A DNA stretch of 26,271 nucleotides, from assembly GCA_030600745.1 (NCBI GenBank), contig JAUVLL010000004.1:1-26271 (forward strand). The letters are read 5' to 3'. Shown in pieces: positions 7,459 to 15,210 of the stretch. A program made the translations under genes and the position numbers. The stretch comes from Spirochaetaceae bacterium (GTDB taxonomy: Bacteria > Spirochaetota > Spirochaetia > B11-G9). The notes beneath the pieces are model-generated. The model was not told the origin of the DNA, did no database searches, and was given only the letters and a program-made list of their open reading frames with translations. Position 1 is the first letter of the stretch. Each line of letters begins with the position of its first letter.

Positions 7459-7779
7459 ATGGCAAATAAAGATCGTGCAAAAAATGAACTTCGTGCAAAT
7501 ATTCTCAAAGCTTTGGCCAACCTGACGCGGGTTTGCATAATTGAGAATCTCAAAGATGGCCCGTACAATGTAGCTGATCTGTCAAAAGAACTAGGAGAAT
7601 CCAGTTCCATAACATCCAGACATCTGCATGTATTGAAAAGAGCAGGACTTATTGAAGATAAAAAGAATGGAACTACAGTAACCTATTCACTGGTAAGTGA
7701 TGGAATTCCGGACATACTGGACTCTGTAGATGAAGTAATTAAAATGAACTACGAAAAATATAGGGCTTTTTTCCACTAA
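7459..7779 (+). CDS. ArsR-family winged-helix transcriptional regulator
   Basis: A 106-residue DNA-binding protein with a winged helix-turn-helix (about residues 12-85): LKALANLTRVCIIENLKDGPYNVADLSKELGESSSITSRHLHVLKRAGLIEDKKNGTTVTYSL in shape, with recognition helix around SSSITSRHLHVLKRAGL. It has a single Cys (Cys26) and lacks the CxC metal site of ArsR/SmtB metal sensors, so the signal is probably not arsenic; small-molecule or redox-state sensing is possible. It is the last gene of the tauE/PLP-enzyme operon, 38 bases downstream of the latter. Likely targets are its own upstream repeat (7420-7441) and perhaps the palindrome in the nhaC/tauE intergenic region. Confidence 0.85.
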   Translation: MANKDRAKNELRANILKALANLTRVCIIENLKDGPYNVADLSKELGESSSITSRHLHVLKRAGLIEDKKNGTTVTYSLVSDGIPDILDSVDEVIKMNYEKYRAFFH

Positions 7780-7784
7780 AAATA

Positions 7785-7818
7785 ATCGTAGGGGCAGGTC
7801 GCGATCTGCCCCTACGAT
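7785..7818. repeat. GTAGGGGCAG palindrome between arsR and preA
   Basis: Arms 7785-7797 and 7806-7818 pair perfectly over 13 bp around the loop at 7798-7805. It starts six bases after the arsR stop and ends four bases before the preA stop, filling a convergent junction. The outer arm CGTAGGGGCAG is the same as in the palindrome at 3682-3734. On the minus strand the stem is followed by ATTATTTTT, so it may terminate preTA transcription. The same element type at both convergent junctions points to a dispersed palindromic repeat. Confidence 0.75.
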
Positions 7819-7822
7819 GGTA

Positions 7823-9127
7823 TTACGGTCTATCGTATTTCCCCACAATGACATCATGTTTATTTACTGCATCTTCCTTCCACTCGGTATTACTTCCCTT
7901 TCCAAACTGATCTTCTTCTTTAAAGAGAATCTTCCCGGGGGTTATACAGTCATAAACCGGACAAACAAGCAGACACAATTGACATCCAACACACTTATCT
8001 TCAAGTATAGTTGGTTTGCGTTCTTCCTCATCCCATTCAATTGCCTGGTGTGCCCCATCCATGCAGGATATATAACATCGACCGCATCCAACACATTTGT
8101 CGTAATCAATCTTAGGCTGGATCTTGAAATCTCTGACAATATCATCCGCTGGAATAATATTTTTCAAAGCAATACCTACAAAATCTTCCAGTTTGTCAAA
8201 GCCCTTCTCAGCCAGGTAGATGGAAAGGCCACTTATCATATCCTCAACAATTCTATAACCATACTGCATAACAGAAGTGGTAAACTGTACATTGCTGGCA
8301 CCGACCATGAGGAATTCAGCAGCATCCTCCCATGTTTCAATCCCGCCGATTCCACTTAAAGGTATGTCCTGTAATTCGGGATCCTGAGCCATGTTCGTGA
8401 TAAACCGGAGAGCAATCGGCTTTGTCGCTTTTCCGGATATTCCTGAAATAGAGGATTTCCCATTTACAACAGGAAGACAGGTGAAATTATCAAAATCCAT
8501 CCCTGTAATAGCCTTAATAGTATTAATGGTAGAAATCGCCTGAGCTCCTGCTTTTATAGCTGCTCTGGCCGGGATCTCCATTTTTTCAATATTTGGTGTC
8601 ATTTTTGCAATTAAAGGAAGGTGTGAACCTCTTCTGGCTGCTTTTACATATTTATCAATTAATTCAACACTTGCACCTACGTCCGAACCCATCCCTTCGT
8701 AAGTCATCTGGGGGCAGGAGAAGTTGAGTTCGAGCATATCCAGCCCAAGAGCAGTATAATCTCTGGCCATCTGTTCCCAGTTATCTTCGTCCATTCCCAT
8801 GATAGAACCAATAATGAGTTTGTTTGGATAATCTTCTTTAAGTTTTTTCATCATATCAAGATTATCCTGATATGGTTTATCAGAAGTCTGTTCCATATTT
8901 TTAAAACTTATAAAAGGTGTTGCTTCTTTTCTCGGGGCATCGAACCTTGGTGAACATTCTTCCGGTATTGTTGTAGTTAATGTCTTATAAAATACCCCGC
9001 CGCCTCCGGCATCCAGGAATTTAGCACACATTTCATAACTGCTGCCGACTGGTGATGAGGACAGGAAGAAAGGGTTTTCGCATTTGAAACCCAGAAAATC
9101 AATTGAAAGATCTGCATGTTTAGCCAT
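7823..9127 (-). CDS. preA: NAD-dependent dihydropyrimidine dehydrogenase subunit PreA
   Basis: A 434-residue FMN- and Fe-S-containing subunit that, with PreT, interconverts uracil and 5,6-dihydrouracil (or thymine and dihydrothymine). Residues 1 to about 310 form a dihydroorotate dehydrogenase-like FMN barrel, including LNFSCPQMTYEGMGSDVG (134-151). The C-terminus is a two-cluster ferredoxin domain: KCVGCGRCYISC and KCVGCQLCLLVCP supply eight Cys ligands for two 4Fe-4S clusters. This is the organisation of bacterial PreA, corresponding to the C-terminal half of eukaryotic dihydropyrimidine dehydrogenase. The ribosome binding site GGGAGGA lies in the last codons of preT and only two bases separate the genes, so the subunits are translationally coupled. 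Length is slightly above the E. coli protein. Confidence 0.95.
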   Translation of the reverse strand: MAKHADLSIDFLGFKCENPFFLSSSPVGSSYEMCAKFLDAGGGGVFYKTLTTTIPEECSPRFDAPRKEATPFISFKNMEQTSDKPYQDNLDMMKKLKEDYPNKLIIGSIMGMDEDNWEQMARDYTALGLDMLELNFSCPQMTYEGMGSDVGASVELIDKYVKAARRGSHLPLIAKMTPNIEKMEIPARAAIKAGAQAISTINTIKAITGMDFDNFTCLPVVNGKSSISGISGKATKPIALRFITNMAQDPELQDIPLSGIGGIETWEDAAEFLMVGASNVQFTTSVMQYGYRIVEDMISGLSIYLAEKGFDKLEDFVGIALKNIIPADDIVRDFKIQPKIDYDKCVGCGRCYISCMDGAHQAIEWDEEERKPTILEDKCVGCQLCLLVCPVYDCITPGKILFKEEDQFGKGSNTEWKEDAVNKHDVIVGKYDRP

Positions 9128-9129
9128 AA

Positions 9130-10449
9130 CTATTTTCCTCCCTTTGTAAGGTATTCTTCTATACTCTGAGCGGCTATTTTACCGCCCTGAACAGAGTTGA
9201 CAACTGTTTTTATAGAATCCTGGTCAATATCACCGGCAACAAAAATATCAGGTATATTAGTTGTACCGTTTTCAAGGCTTGTAATAAAATTATTTTTATC
9301 GAAGCCAATACCCTCAATTACTTTAGAGAAATCTTCAGGCTGCTGCCCAATGGCAAATACTACTGTATCTGCTTCGAGTTCCATTGCAGATTTACTTCTG
9401 GTTCCATTAGCTCTAACTACAGTCAGTTTGCCATTTTCACCTTCAAATACTGCAGGAGACAATGTAAAGGCAAAATTAATACCAAGTGATTCTGTATACT
9501 CCAGTTCCTGTCTGTTGGCTGGGGCTTCTTCTCTCGTTCTGCGGTAAAGAACAGTAACTGATTCCGCGTCTTTCAAACGGGCTGTTGTGGCACAGTCCAG
9601 AGCTACATCACCACCACCAATAACTACTACATGCTTACCTGCATTAAAATTGGCATCCTTTGATCTTGCCTTAGCCAGGTACTCAACAGCAGTGGTTACT
9701 CCCTTAAGTTTTTTTCCCGGTACATCAAGGGTTTTGGATATCTGCATTCCAGCTCCAATCAAAATAGCTTTATAACCCTGCTTTCTTATTTCATCCAATG
9801 AAATATCTCTTCCAACCCTGGTATTAAGTTTAATCTCAACGCCCAGATTTGTTACGTATTCAATTTCTTCATCAACAACGTATTGGGGAAGCCTTGCAGG
9901 AACTATCCCGTAGGAAAGAACCCCGCCTGCTTTTTCCTTTTCTTCAAAAATTGTTACAGGATAACCTTTCATTGCAAGTGTTGCTGCTGCAGAAAGAGAA
10001 GCCGGACCTGAACCAATCATTGCAACCTTTTCCTTTGTTGCTTTCGGCGGATCAAGTGCCTGAAAGTTTGTTGTTTTTTCATAATCTGTAATAAAACGCT
10101 GTAATCGGCCTATCTGTATTGGTTTATCAATACCCGACCTTGCACAGGCAGCTTCACAAGTCTTTTCATAGGGACAGATTCTTGCACAGACACCGCCTAA
10201 AATATTATTTGACCGAATTATCTCTGCTGCACCTTTTAAATTCCTAAAACGAATAGCCCTTATAAAATCTCCTGGATTTGTATCTGCCGGGCATCCCTCG
10301 CTGCACAGCGGGTTATAACATAATAAACATCTGGATGCTTCCTCTATGGCTAAGAAGGGAGTAAAAGGAGGCACTGTTTCTTCAAGATACCCTTGTGAAG
10401 GTTTTAAAGATATGCCCTCTTTTATTCCAACATTGTTAGAATTACTCAC
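9130..10449 (-). CDS. preT: NAD-dependent dihydropyrimidine dehydrogenase subunit PreT
   Basis: A 439-residue FAD/NAD(H) subunit that passes electrons to PreA. The N-terminal domain has two Cys groups (Cys41, 44, 49, 53 and Cys88, 92, 98, 102), the glutamate-synthase-small-subunit pattern for two 4Fe-4S clusters. An FAD-binding fold follows with MIGSGPASLSAA (about 144-155), then an NAD(P) fold with VIGGGDVALDC (about 270-280) and the final FAD motif DIFVAGDID. The start is GTG at 10449 with AGGAGG six bases upstream. The gene has its own predicted promoter and is first in a two-gene preTA operon. It could be mistaken for a glutamate synthase small subunit, but pairing with preA settles the call. 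Confidence 0.95.
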   Translation of the reverse strand: MSNSNNVGIKEGISLKPSQGYLEETVPPFTPFLAIEEASRCLLCYNPLCSEGCPADTNPGDFIRAIRFRNLKGAAEIIRSNNILGGVCARICPYEKTCEAACARSGIDKPIQIGRLQRFITDYEKTTNFQALDPPKATKEKVAMIGSGPASLSAAATLAMKGYPVTIFEEKEKAGGVLSYGIVPARLPQYVVDEEIEYVTNLGVEIKLNTRVGRDISLDEIRKQGYKAILIGAGMQISKTLDVPGKKLKGVTTAVEYLAKARSKDANFNAGKHVVVIGGGDVALDCATTARLKDAESVTVLYRRTREEAPANRQELEYTESLGINFAFTLSPAVFEGENGKLTVVRANGTRSKSAMELEADTVVFAIGQQPEDFSKVIEGIGFDKNNFITSLENGTTNIPDIFVAGDIDQDSIKTVVNSVQGGKIAAQSIEEYLTKGGK

Positions 10450-10514
10450 TATATTCCTCCTGAAATAAGTTTATGATTAAAGTTGACTACCATATTACAT
10501 AGCCGTAAAGAAGC

Positions 10515-10543
10515 ATTTTAACTCAGATTATGATTCAAGTCAA
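10515..10543 (-). promoter_or_regulatory. Predicted sigma-70 promoter of preTA
   Basis: Reading the minus strand, TTGACT (10543-10538) and TAAAAT (10520-10515) are 17 bp apart. The site lies just beyond the stop of the EamA gene and about 66 bases ahead of the preT GTG, leaving a short leader with a good ribosome binding site. It indicates that preTA can be expressed independently of the upstream transporter gene. Confidence 0.55.
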
Positions 10544-10551
10544 AGAAAATA

Positions 10552-11466
10552 TTATAATGGTGCGGGGTGTTTCGGTTCCTTCTGAATTATATAAACAGAA
10601 CTAACTACAATTAAAATACCAATAAGTGTTGCGATACAGGGTTGTTCACCTAAAAAGAGAACTGCAAAAACCAAACCGAATACGGGTATCAGCAGCTTAT
10701 AGGATGTTGCGGTAGTAACAGGCATATGAATGAGTGCCCTGTTAAATATCAGATAAGTAAGGGATGTTCCAATGATGCCAAGATATAAAACCAATCCGAT
10801 AGATAGTGAAGGCAGTTCCAGTAACTGGGCTGGACTTTGATCACGGAAGATATTTATTATCAGAATAAAAAATGTTCCGGACAACATTGAAATCCAGGTA
10901 GGGATAATACTTCCATATTTATTAATATACTTTTTTATAAGCATACTGTATAAGCTTAAAACCAGAGATGCTCCCATAAGAAGAATGTTCCCCAATATAG
11001 CTGAGCCTTCAGTTTCAAAAGTTCTGAAGTTGCCATTAGTTATTACCAGAATCATCCCTGTAATTCCTACTGCTATACCAAGGACTTTTTTCTTTGAGAG
11101 TACTTCTGCAATAAGGACGGGACCCAGAATCGCAGTAAATATTGGCTGTGTATTTGTTAGAAGAGCTCCATTGATAGCGGTTGAAAGCTTTATTCCGTAA
11201 AATAATCCAACTGAAAACAGTGTTATCCCAATAAATCCAAGTAAGGCTATTGATAGAACTTCACCAGGTTCCGGTTTTTTTGTCTGCTTTCTTAATTCAG
11301 AGATAAAGAAAGGTGTGAGAGGGATGAATCCTAAAAAATATCTGTAAAAGGAGAGTACAAGTGGATCCATGTCCACTACAATGTACTTTATTATTGGATA
11401 GAAGGTTGCCCATATAATCATAATAATAACAAGTACTGGTGGCCAGAAGTTAAATCTTTTTTTCAA
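10552..11466 (-). CDS. EamA/DMT-superfamily transporter
   Basis: A 304-residue inner-membrane protein with ten predicted hydrophobic helices arranged as two EamA repeats, the usual length for the drug/metabolite transporter superfamily. Recognisable parts are the first-repeat WATFYPIIKY and PLVLSFYRYFLGF, and in the second repeat a late helix pair with MPVTTATSYKLLIPVFGLVFAVLFLGE. Family members export or import amino acids, nucleobases and other metabolites; the substrate cannot be deduced. It is upstream of and co-directional with preTA, so export of a pathway product such as beta-alanine is conceivable but unproven. The start is TTG at 11466 with AGGAAG five bases before it; no ATG is available near the start of the first helix. 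Confidence 0.85.
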   Translation of the reverse strand: MKKRFNFWPPVLVIIMIIWATFYPIIKYIVVDMDPLVLSFYRYFLGFIPLTPFFISELRKQTKKPEPGEVLSIALLGFIGITLFSVGLFYGIKLSTAINGALLTNTQPIFTAILGPVLIAEVLSKKKVLGIAVGITGMILVITNGNFRTFETEGSAILGNILLMGASLVLSLYSMLIKKYINKYGSIIPTWISMLSGTFFILIINIFRDQSPAQLLELPSLSIGLVLYLGIIGTSLTYLIFNRALIHMPVTTATSYKLLIPVFGLVFAVLFLGEQPCIATLIGILIVVSSVYIIQKEPKHPAPL

Positions 11467-11496
11467 ACTATCTTCCTGTGTAATTGGATTGATTAA

Positions 11497-11525
11497 TAAA
11501 TATCAACCCTTTTGATAAGAGTCAA
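11497..11525 (-). promoter_or_regulatory. Predicted promoter of the EamA gene with internal inverted repeat
   Basis: On the minus strand TTGACT (11525-11520) and TATTTA (11502-11497) are 17 bp apart, about 30 bases ahead of the TTG start. The spacer contains the inverted repeat TATCAA-N5-TTGATA (11501-11517), placed where a bound repressor would block polymerase. Confidence 0.45.
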
Positions 11526-11613
11526 TATCCTGGGTCACGCCCAATAAAAGGATAGATACAAAATAGTAATTAATCGGGAAAAGTAATAAATGTTAAATTT
11601 ATAAATATTTTTC

Positions 11614-11643
11614 TTGACGGAAGTTGATAGCGGGGATTATAAT
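11614..11643 (+). promoter_or_regulatory. Predicted sigma-70 promoter of beta-ureidopropionase
   Basis: TTGACG (11614-11619) and a perfect TATAAT (11638-11643) are separated by 18 bp. Transcription would start near 11650, which excludes in-frame ATG codons upstream of that point and supports the start at 11702. Confidence 0.65.
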
Positions 11644-11701
11644 CATTTTTTACAACTTTTTTTTTTTAGGCTGGTCGCCAATGCAACCAAAGGAGAGACT
11701 A

Positions 11702-12565
11702 ATGTCCAGAATTGTTAAATGCGCACATATTCAGGCTTCAAATCCAAAACATGATGGTACTGTGGCTGAGATAAAAGAGGCAATGATACAAAAACACATT
11801 CCTCTGATTGAAGAGGCTGGGGAAAAGGGAGTTAAGATTCTTTGTCTTCAGGAAATATTTTACGGACCATATTTCTGTGCTGAGCAGGATATAAAATGGT
11901 ATGAAACAGCAGAACCTGTTCCGGGACCTACTACAGAACGTATGGCTGAGTATGCTAAAAAGTATAATATGGTAATGATAGTTCCGGTTTATGAAAAAGC
12001 TCAGGAAGGTGTTTATTATAACACTGCAGCTGTTATAGATGCTGATGGAAGTTATCTTGGTAAAATGAGAAAGGTTCAGATTCCTCATACCTGGCCTGGA
12101 TTCTGGGAAAAATTCTATTTCAAACCCGGTAATCTGGGATTTCCTGTATTTCAGACTGCATATGCAAAAATTGGTATTTTTATTTGTTATGACAGGCATT
12201 TCCCTGAGTCTGCAAGGTGTCTTGCATTAAATGGTGCAGAGATACTTTTTAATCCTTCTGCAACTACAAGTGGAAAATCCCAGTATCTCTGGGAGCTCGA
12301 ACAGCCTGCACAGGCAGTGGCCAATGGAGTTTTTATTGGTGCCAATAATAGAGTAGGTCTTGAAAAGCCCTGGGAATTCGGAGAATTCTATGGTTCCAGT
12401 TACTTTGCAGATCCAAGAGGTAAAATACTTGTAAAAGGTTCAACTGATAAATCTGAAGTAGTTGTAGCTGATCTGGATCTTGATGTAATTACAGAGGTAA
12501 GAGACGGGTGGCAGTTCTTTAGAGACAGAAGACCCGAAATGTATGGAGAGATCTGTCAGCTGTAA
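11702..12565 (+). CDS. Beta-ureidopropionase / N-carbamoyl amidohydrolase (nitrilase superfamily)
   Basis: A 287-residue cytoplasmic hydrolase of the carbon-nitrogen hydrolase family. The Glu-Lys-Cys catalytic triad is clear: Glu51 in CLQEIFYGPYF, Lys124 in KMRKVQIPH and Cys162 in FICYDRHFPE. In this pathway it would hydrolyse N-carbamoyl-beta-alanine to beta-alanine, CO2 and ammonia, the last step of reductive uracil breakdown. Close relatives include N-carbamoylputrescine amidase, so the assignment uses the neighbours PreTA, dihydropyrimidinase and a uracil-type permease. The ATG at 11702 is chosen because AGGAGAG lies six bases upstream and homology begins there; ATG codons at 11681 and 11624 lack ribosome binding sites and the latter precedes the predicted transcription start. 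The next gene downstream is the permease, after a hairpin. Confidence 0.9.
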   Translation: MSRIVKCAHIQASNPKHDGTVAEIKEAMIQKHIPLIEEAGEKGVKILCLQEIFYGPYFCAEQDIKWYETAEPVPGPTTERMAEYAKKYNMVMIVPVYEKAQEGVYYNTAAVIDADGSYLGKMRKVQIPHTWPGFWEKFYFKPGNLGFPVFQTAYAKIGIFICYDRHFPESARCLALNGAEILFNPSATTSGKSQYLWELEQPAQAVANGVFIGANNRVGLEKPWEFGEFYGSSYFADPRGKILVKGSTDKSEVVVADLDLDVITEVRDGWQFFRDRRPEMYGEICQL

Positions 12566-12580
12566 GGAAGAAGGTGGATA

Positions 12581-12655
12581 GCTGAAGGTTGTTAGGGAAG
12601 GAAGCAGATAGATAGACTACCCTAATAACCTACAGCCTAAAAAGCTTCTTTTTAA
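12581..12655 (+). terminator. Imperfect hairpin between beta-ureidopropionase and permease genes
   Basis: Arms 12581-12597 and 12620-12636 pair over 17 bp with one mismatch and one G-T pair around a 22-base loop, followed after ten bases by an interrupted T-run (about 12647-12653). This could be a weak terminator or attenuator lowering permease expression, or an mRNA-stabilising stem. Its right arm shares ACCCTAATAA with the region ahead of arsR (7431-7440). Confidence 0.4.
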
Positions 12656-12726
12656 AAAATGGTAAATTTGAGACAGTGGTGGGTGTGTTACACTAAATCC
12701 GCTGCTCGATAATACATGGAGGAAAT

Positions 12727-14244
12727 ATGAGCGAAAACGGAAAACACTCCGGATGGGTAATCTATCCAATCGGCAGCAAGCCTAAAATGGGTCTTGCTAT
12801 TCTCCTGGGACTTCAGCAGTACCTTACCATGTTTGGTGCTACTGTACTTATTCCTTTTATAGTAGGTGGAGCAATGGGCATGCCGCAGACTGAACTGGCA
12901 TTGCTTATCTCTACTATGTTCTTTGTATCAGGAATTACAACCCTGCTTCAGCAATCGCCTTTAGGGAACAGACTCCCGATTATTCAGGGTGGTACATTCT
13001 CATTTTTAGGTCCAATGTTTGCAATTGTTGGAATGGTTGCTGCTAAGAATCTTGGTTGGGAGGTGATGATTCAGCAGGTTAGTGCAGCAGTTATGTTTGC
13101 ATCTTTCTTTGAAATCATACTTGGTTATACTGGGCTTATGGGGCTTGTTAAGAAAGCTATTAGTCCGTTGGTTATTGCTCCTACTATTGCAATGATCGGA
13201 CTTGCTCTTTATGGAATCGGTGCTCCATGGATGGCTGGAAACTGGGTAGTTTCTATTATTACACTTCTTGCACTGGTATTATACTCACAGGTTTTTTCAC
13301 GAAAGTCTAAAGTATTTTTACTTTTCCCGGTCCTTTTAGCAATTCTAACAGGGTGGGCTGTTGCGTTTATTGGGACGATGGCAGGATGGATACCGGAAGG
13401 TAACCCTGCTAATCTGACTAAAGGTGTTGCAATTATTCAGGCTTCTCCGTGGTTTTCTTTAAGACCTGCACTTCCTTTTAAATGGGGATTCCCTCAGCTT
13501 AATGCAATTACCCTTGCCGGTTCTCTTGGTATGCTCGCCGGTTATCTTGGTTCTATGGTTGAATCAATTGGTGATTACTATGCATGTGCAAGAATGGCTG
13601 AAGCTCCAGTCCCTACTGCAAAGATGATCTCAAAAGGTCTTGGTGCAGAAGGTCTTGGTTGTTTTATTGCCAGTATCTTCCAGACAGGTAACGGTACAAC
13701 TTCCTATTCAGAGAATATAGGTTCAATCGGTCTTACCCACGTCGCAAGTCGCCGTGTAGTTAAAGCCGGTGCTGTTATTATGCTGATACTCCCAATGTTT
13801 GCGAAATTCGGAGCTGCTTTGTCGACACTTCCTCAGCCTGTAATCGGCGCAATGTTTGTAGGAATGTTTGGACTTATTGCTGCGGTTGGACTTTCAAACC
13901 TGCAGTTTGTTAATCTAAATAATTCCAGAAACTTATTTATTGTAGGTCTGGCATTCTTTGCAGGGTTAAGTTTTCCTGCACATTTCAGTGCAAGTGCAAT
14001 AGACTGGTCAGGTGCAGGTCAGGTAGGACAGGTACTCGGAGGCATTGTTCAGACGATTATGACAACCGGTATGGCTGTAACCGCGATTATTGCTATTATC
14101 CTTGATAACTGGCTTCCAGGTGCAACAAGGGCAGAAAGAGGCCTTGAATACTGGGAATCTGAAGCAAGTGATGAAGCATGGGAAAAAGCTGAAGCTGAAT
14201 GGGCAAAGATGGCTGTTGGTGAAGAATTAGATCTTAAAAGATAA
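12727..14244 (+). CDS. NCS2-family nucleobase permease, probably uracil
   Basis: A 505-residue inner-membrane symporter of the nucleobase-cation symporter 2 (NAT) family with about fourteen helices. Diagnostic parts are QGGTFSFLGP (87-96, half-helix of TM3), Glu279 in MVESIGDYY (TM8) and the NAT signature ENIGSIGLTHVASR (329-342). The two acidic residues, Glu279 and Glu329, correspond in position to the uracil-binding glutamates of UraA; the E-N form of the signature favours uracil over xanthine or urate. It would import uracil or thymine to feed PreTA. ATG has GGAGGAA upstream. The C-terminal tail is charged and cytoplasmic (YWESEASDEAWEKAEAEW). It follows beta-ureidopropionase after a 161-base gap and ends at a clear terminator. 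Confidence 0.88.
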   Translation: MSENGKHSGWVIYPIGSKPKMGLAILLGLQQYLTMFGATVLIPFIVGGAMGMPQTELALLISTMFFVSGITTLLQQSPLGNRLPIIQGGTFSFLGPMFAIVGMVAAKNLGWEVMIQQVSAAVMFASFFEIILGYTGLMGLVKKAISPLVIAPTIAMIGLALYGIGAPWMAGNWVVSIITLLALVLYSQVFSRKSKVFLLFPVLLAILTGWAVAFIGTMAGWIPEGNPANLTKGVAIIQASPWFSLRPALPFKWGFPQLNAITLAGSLGMLAGYLGSMVESIGDYYACARMAEAPVPTAKMISKGLGAEGLGCFIASIFQTGNGTTSYSENIGSIGLTHVASRRVVKAGAVIMLILPMFAKFGAALSTLPQPVIGAMFVGMFGLIAAVGLSNLQFVNLNNSRNLFIVGLAFFAGLSFPAHFSASAIDWSGAGQVGQVLGGIVQTIMTTGMAVTAIIAIILDNWLPGATRAERGLEYWESEASDEAWEKAEAEWAKMAVGEELDLKR

Positions 14245-14273
14245 TAATAAAGTATAAATATTGCAAATTTTTC

Positions 14274-14309
14274 AGATATGAGACACTATGGTGTCTCATA
14301 TCTTTTTTT
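14274..14309 (+). terminator. Rho-independent terminator after the nucleobase permease
   Basis: A 13-bp perfect stem (14274-14286 with 14291-14303) closes a TATG loop and is followed by seven T residues on the plus strand. It marks the right end of the pyrimidine catabolism region. Confidence 0.9.
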
Positions 14310-14338
14310 ATTGTGTTCATACCATTAAGGAGGGTTGA

Positions 14339-14716
14339 ATGTCTTCACAGGTACGAAAGGTGCTATACTTTATTCTCGCTTTCCTGATGATGGTAGATTT
14401 TTATCTTATTTTTAATGCGGGGAATCCCAATTCTTTTTTAAGATTATTTATTAAAGATTCATCATACGATATTACTGTTACCGTTGGATTATCTATAATT
14501 ATTGCCCTAATATCACTTTCAATGATTCGTGATAGCGATCAAAACTCGGTAAAAAATATTCTTGAGCGGAATTCTGAACACATTGCGGACCTAAAAAAAC
14601 AAAACAGGAGTAATGAGGAAATTGCGGACTCCTTTTTAAAGGAGATGGGGGCAGGAAAAGGGCTGTTTCACTTTCTAATAAAAAGACGTGTTTTACGCTA
14701 CCTTTCTAAAATGTAA
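14339..14716 (+). CDS. Small membrane protein of unknown function, two helices plus charged tail
   Basis: I do not recognise this 125-residue protein. It has two hydrophobic segments (about residues 8-25 and 46-63) with a short polar loop between them, then a cytoplasmic tail of about 60 residues that is highly charged and probably helical (SVKNILERNSEHIADLKKQ, then EEIADSFLKEMGAGKG). The ribosome binding site AAGGAGGG is strong, so it is a real gene. Its TAA overlaps the next ATG by one base (TAATG), so the two proteins are made together and may interact. It begins 30 bases after the permease terminator, so it is probably transcribed separately or by read-through. Confidence 0.75.
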   Translation: MSSQVRKVLYFILAFLMMVDFYLIFNAGNPNSFLRLFIKDSSYDITVTVGLSIIIALISLSMIRDSDQNSVKNILERNSEHIADLKKQNRSNEEIADSFLKEMGAGKGLFHFLIKRRVLRYLSKM

Positions 14717-15165
14717 TGAACTTATTAAACAGTGAAAATAAAGGAACCCTTATAGTCGGAGGACTGTTTATGGGGGTTATTTTTCTAATCTCTTTTATCA
14801 GAAACATGGAAACAAGGCGTCTTCGCAGACGACTGGGTGAAGGTAATATCCTTCTGAGTGGCTTCAATGTTCATTATTATGGTGTTGAATCCGAACTGAA
14901 GATGCCTATGAATAGTATGGGGGCATTGGGACTTTCTTCTGAAGGTCTGTATTACAGAGCACGGGTTCGAAAGAGAGAACTTTTTATTGAAGGAAAGCAA
15001 TTAACATCCATTACTGTTACGGATGATTTTAAGGGAAAAAATATGTACGGGAGTGTAGTAGTAATAAATTTTATTAATAAAAAAGGTGAAAAAGACAGGG
15101 CAGCCTTTCGAATTCCCTATCCGGAAAGATGGTCTGAGGCAATTAATAAGCTGTTTTTAAGCTAA
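14716..15165 (+). CDS. Membrane-anchored protein with PH/GRAM-like beta-rich domain, unknown function
   Basis: A 149-residue protein with one N-terminal helix (about 11-28, TLIVGGLFMGVIFLISFI) followed by Arg-rich residues (ETRRLRRRLGEG), which suggests a cytoplasmic C-terminal domain. That domain alternates short strands: ALGLSSEGLYYRARVRKRELFI, QLTSITVTDDFKGKNMYGSVVVINF, AFRIPYPERWSEAI. This order, a strand pair with L-S-x-x-G-L, then basic strands, then x-x-I-P-x-P-x-x-W-x-x-A-I helix, resembles bacterial PH or GRAM-like domains, but I assign this only by pattern. It starts on the last base of the preceding stop and almost certainly works with that two-helix protein. Confidence 0.72.
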   Translation: MNLLNSENKGTLIVGGLFMGVIFLISFIRNMETRRLRRRLGEGNILLSGFNVHYYGVESELKMPMNSMGALGLSSEGLYYRARVRKRELFIEGKQLTSITVTDDFKGKNMYGSVVVINFINKKGEKDRAAFRIPYPERWSEAINKLFLS

Positions 15166-15210
15166 ATAGCCTGATATTTACATAAAAATCTTAAAAAAAC
15201 AAAAAAATAA

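Noticed and set aside
3682..7818. CRISPR-like repeat pair
   Set aside because: Only two palindromes 4 kb apart with different cores and no spacers or cas genes.
7817..8359. Plus-strand open frame of 180 codons opposite preA
   Set aside because: It lies wholly within the preA ferredoxin and barrel coding sequence and has no protein-like pattern; its apparent start falls in the palindrome.
11738..12199. Minus-strand open frame of 153 codons opposite beta-ureidopropionase
   Set aside because: It is antisense to the catalytic region of a conserved enzyme and has Phe/Ser-rich composition typical of shadows.
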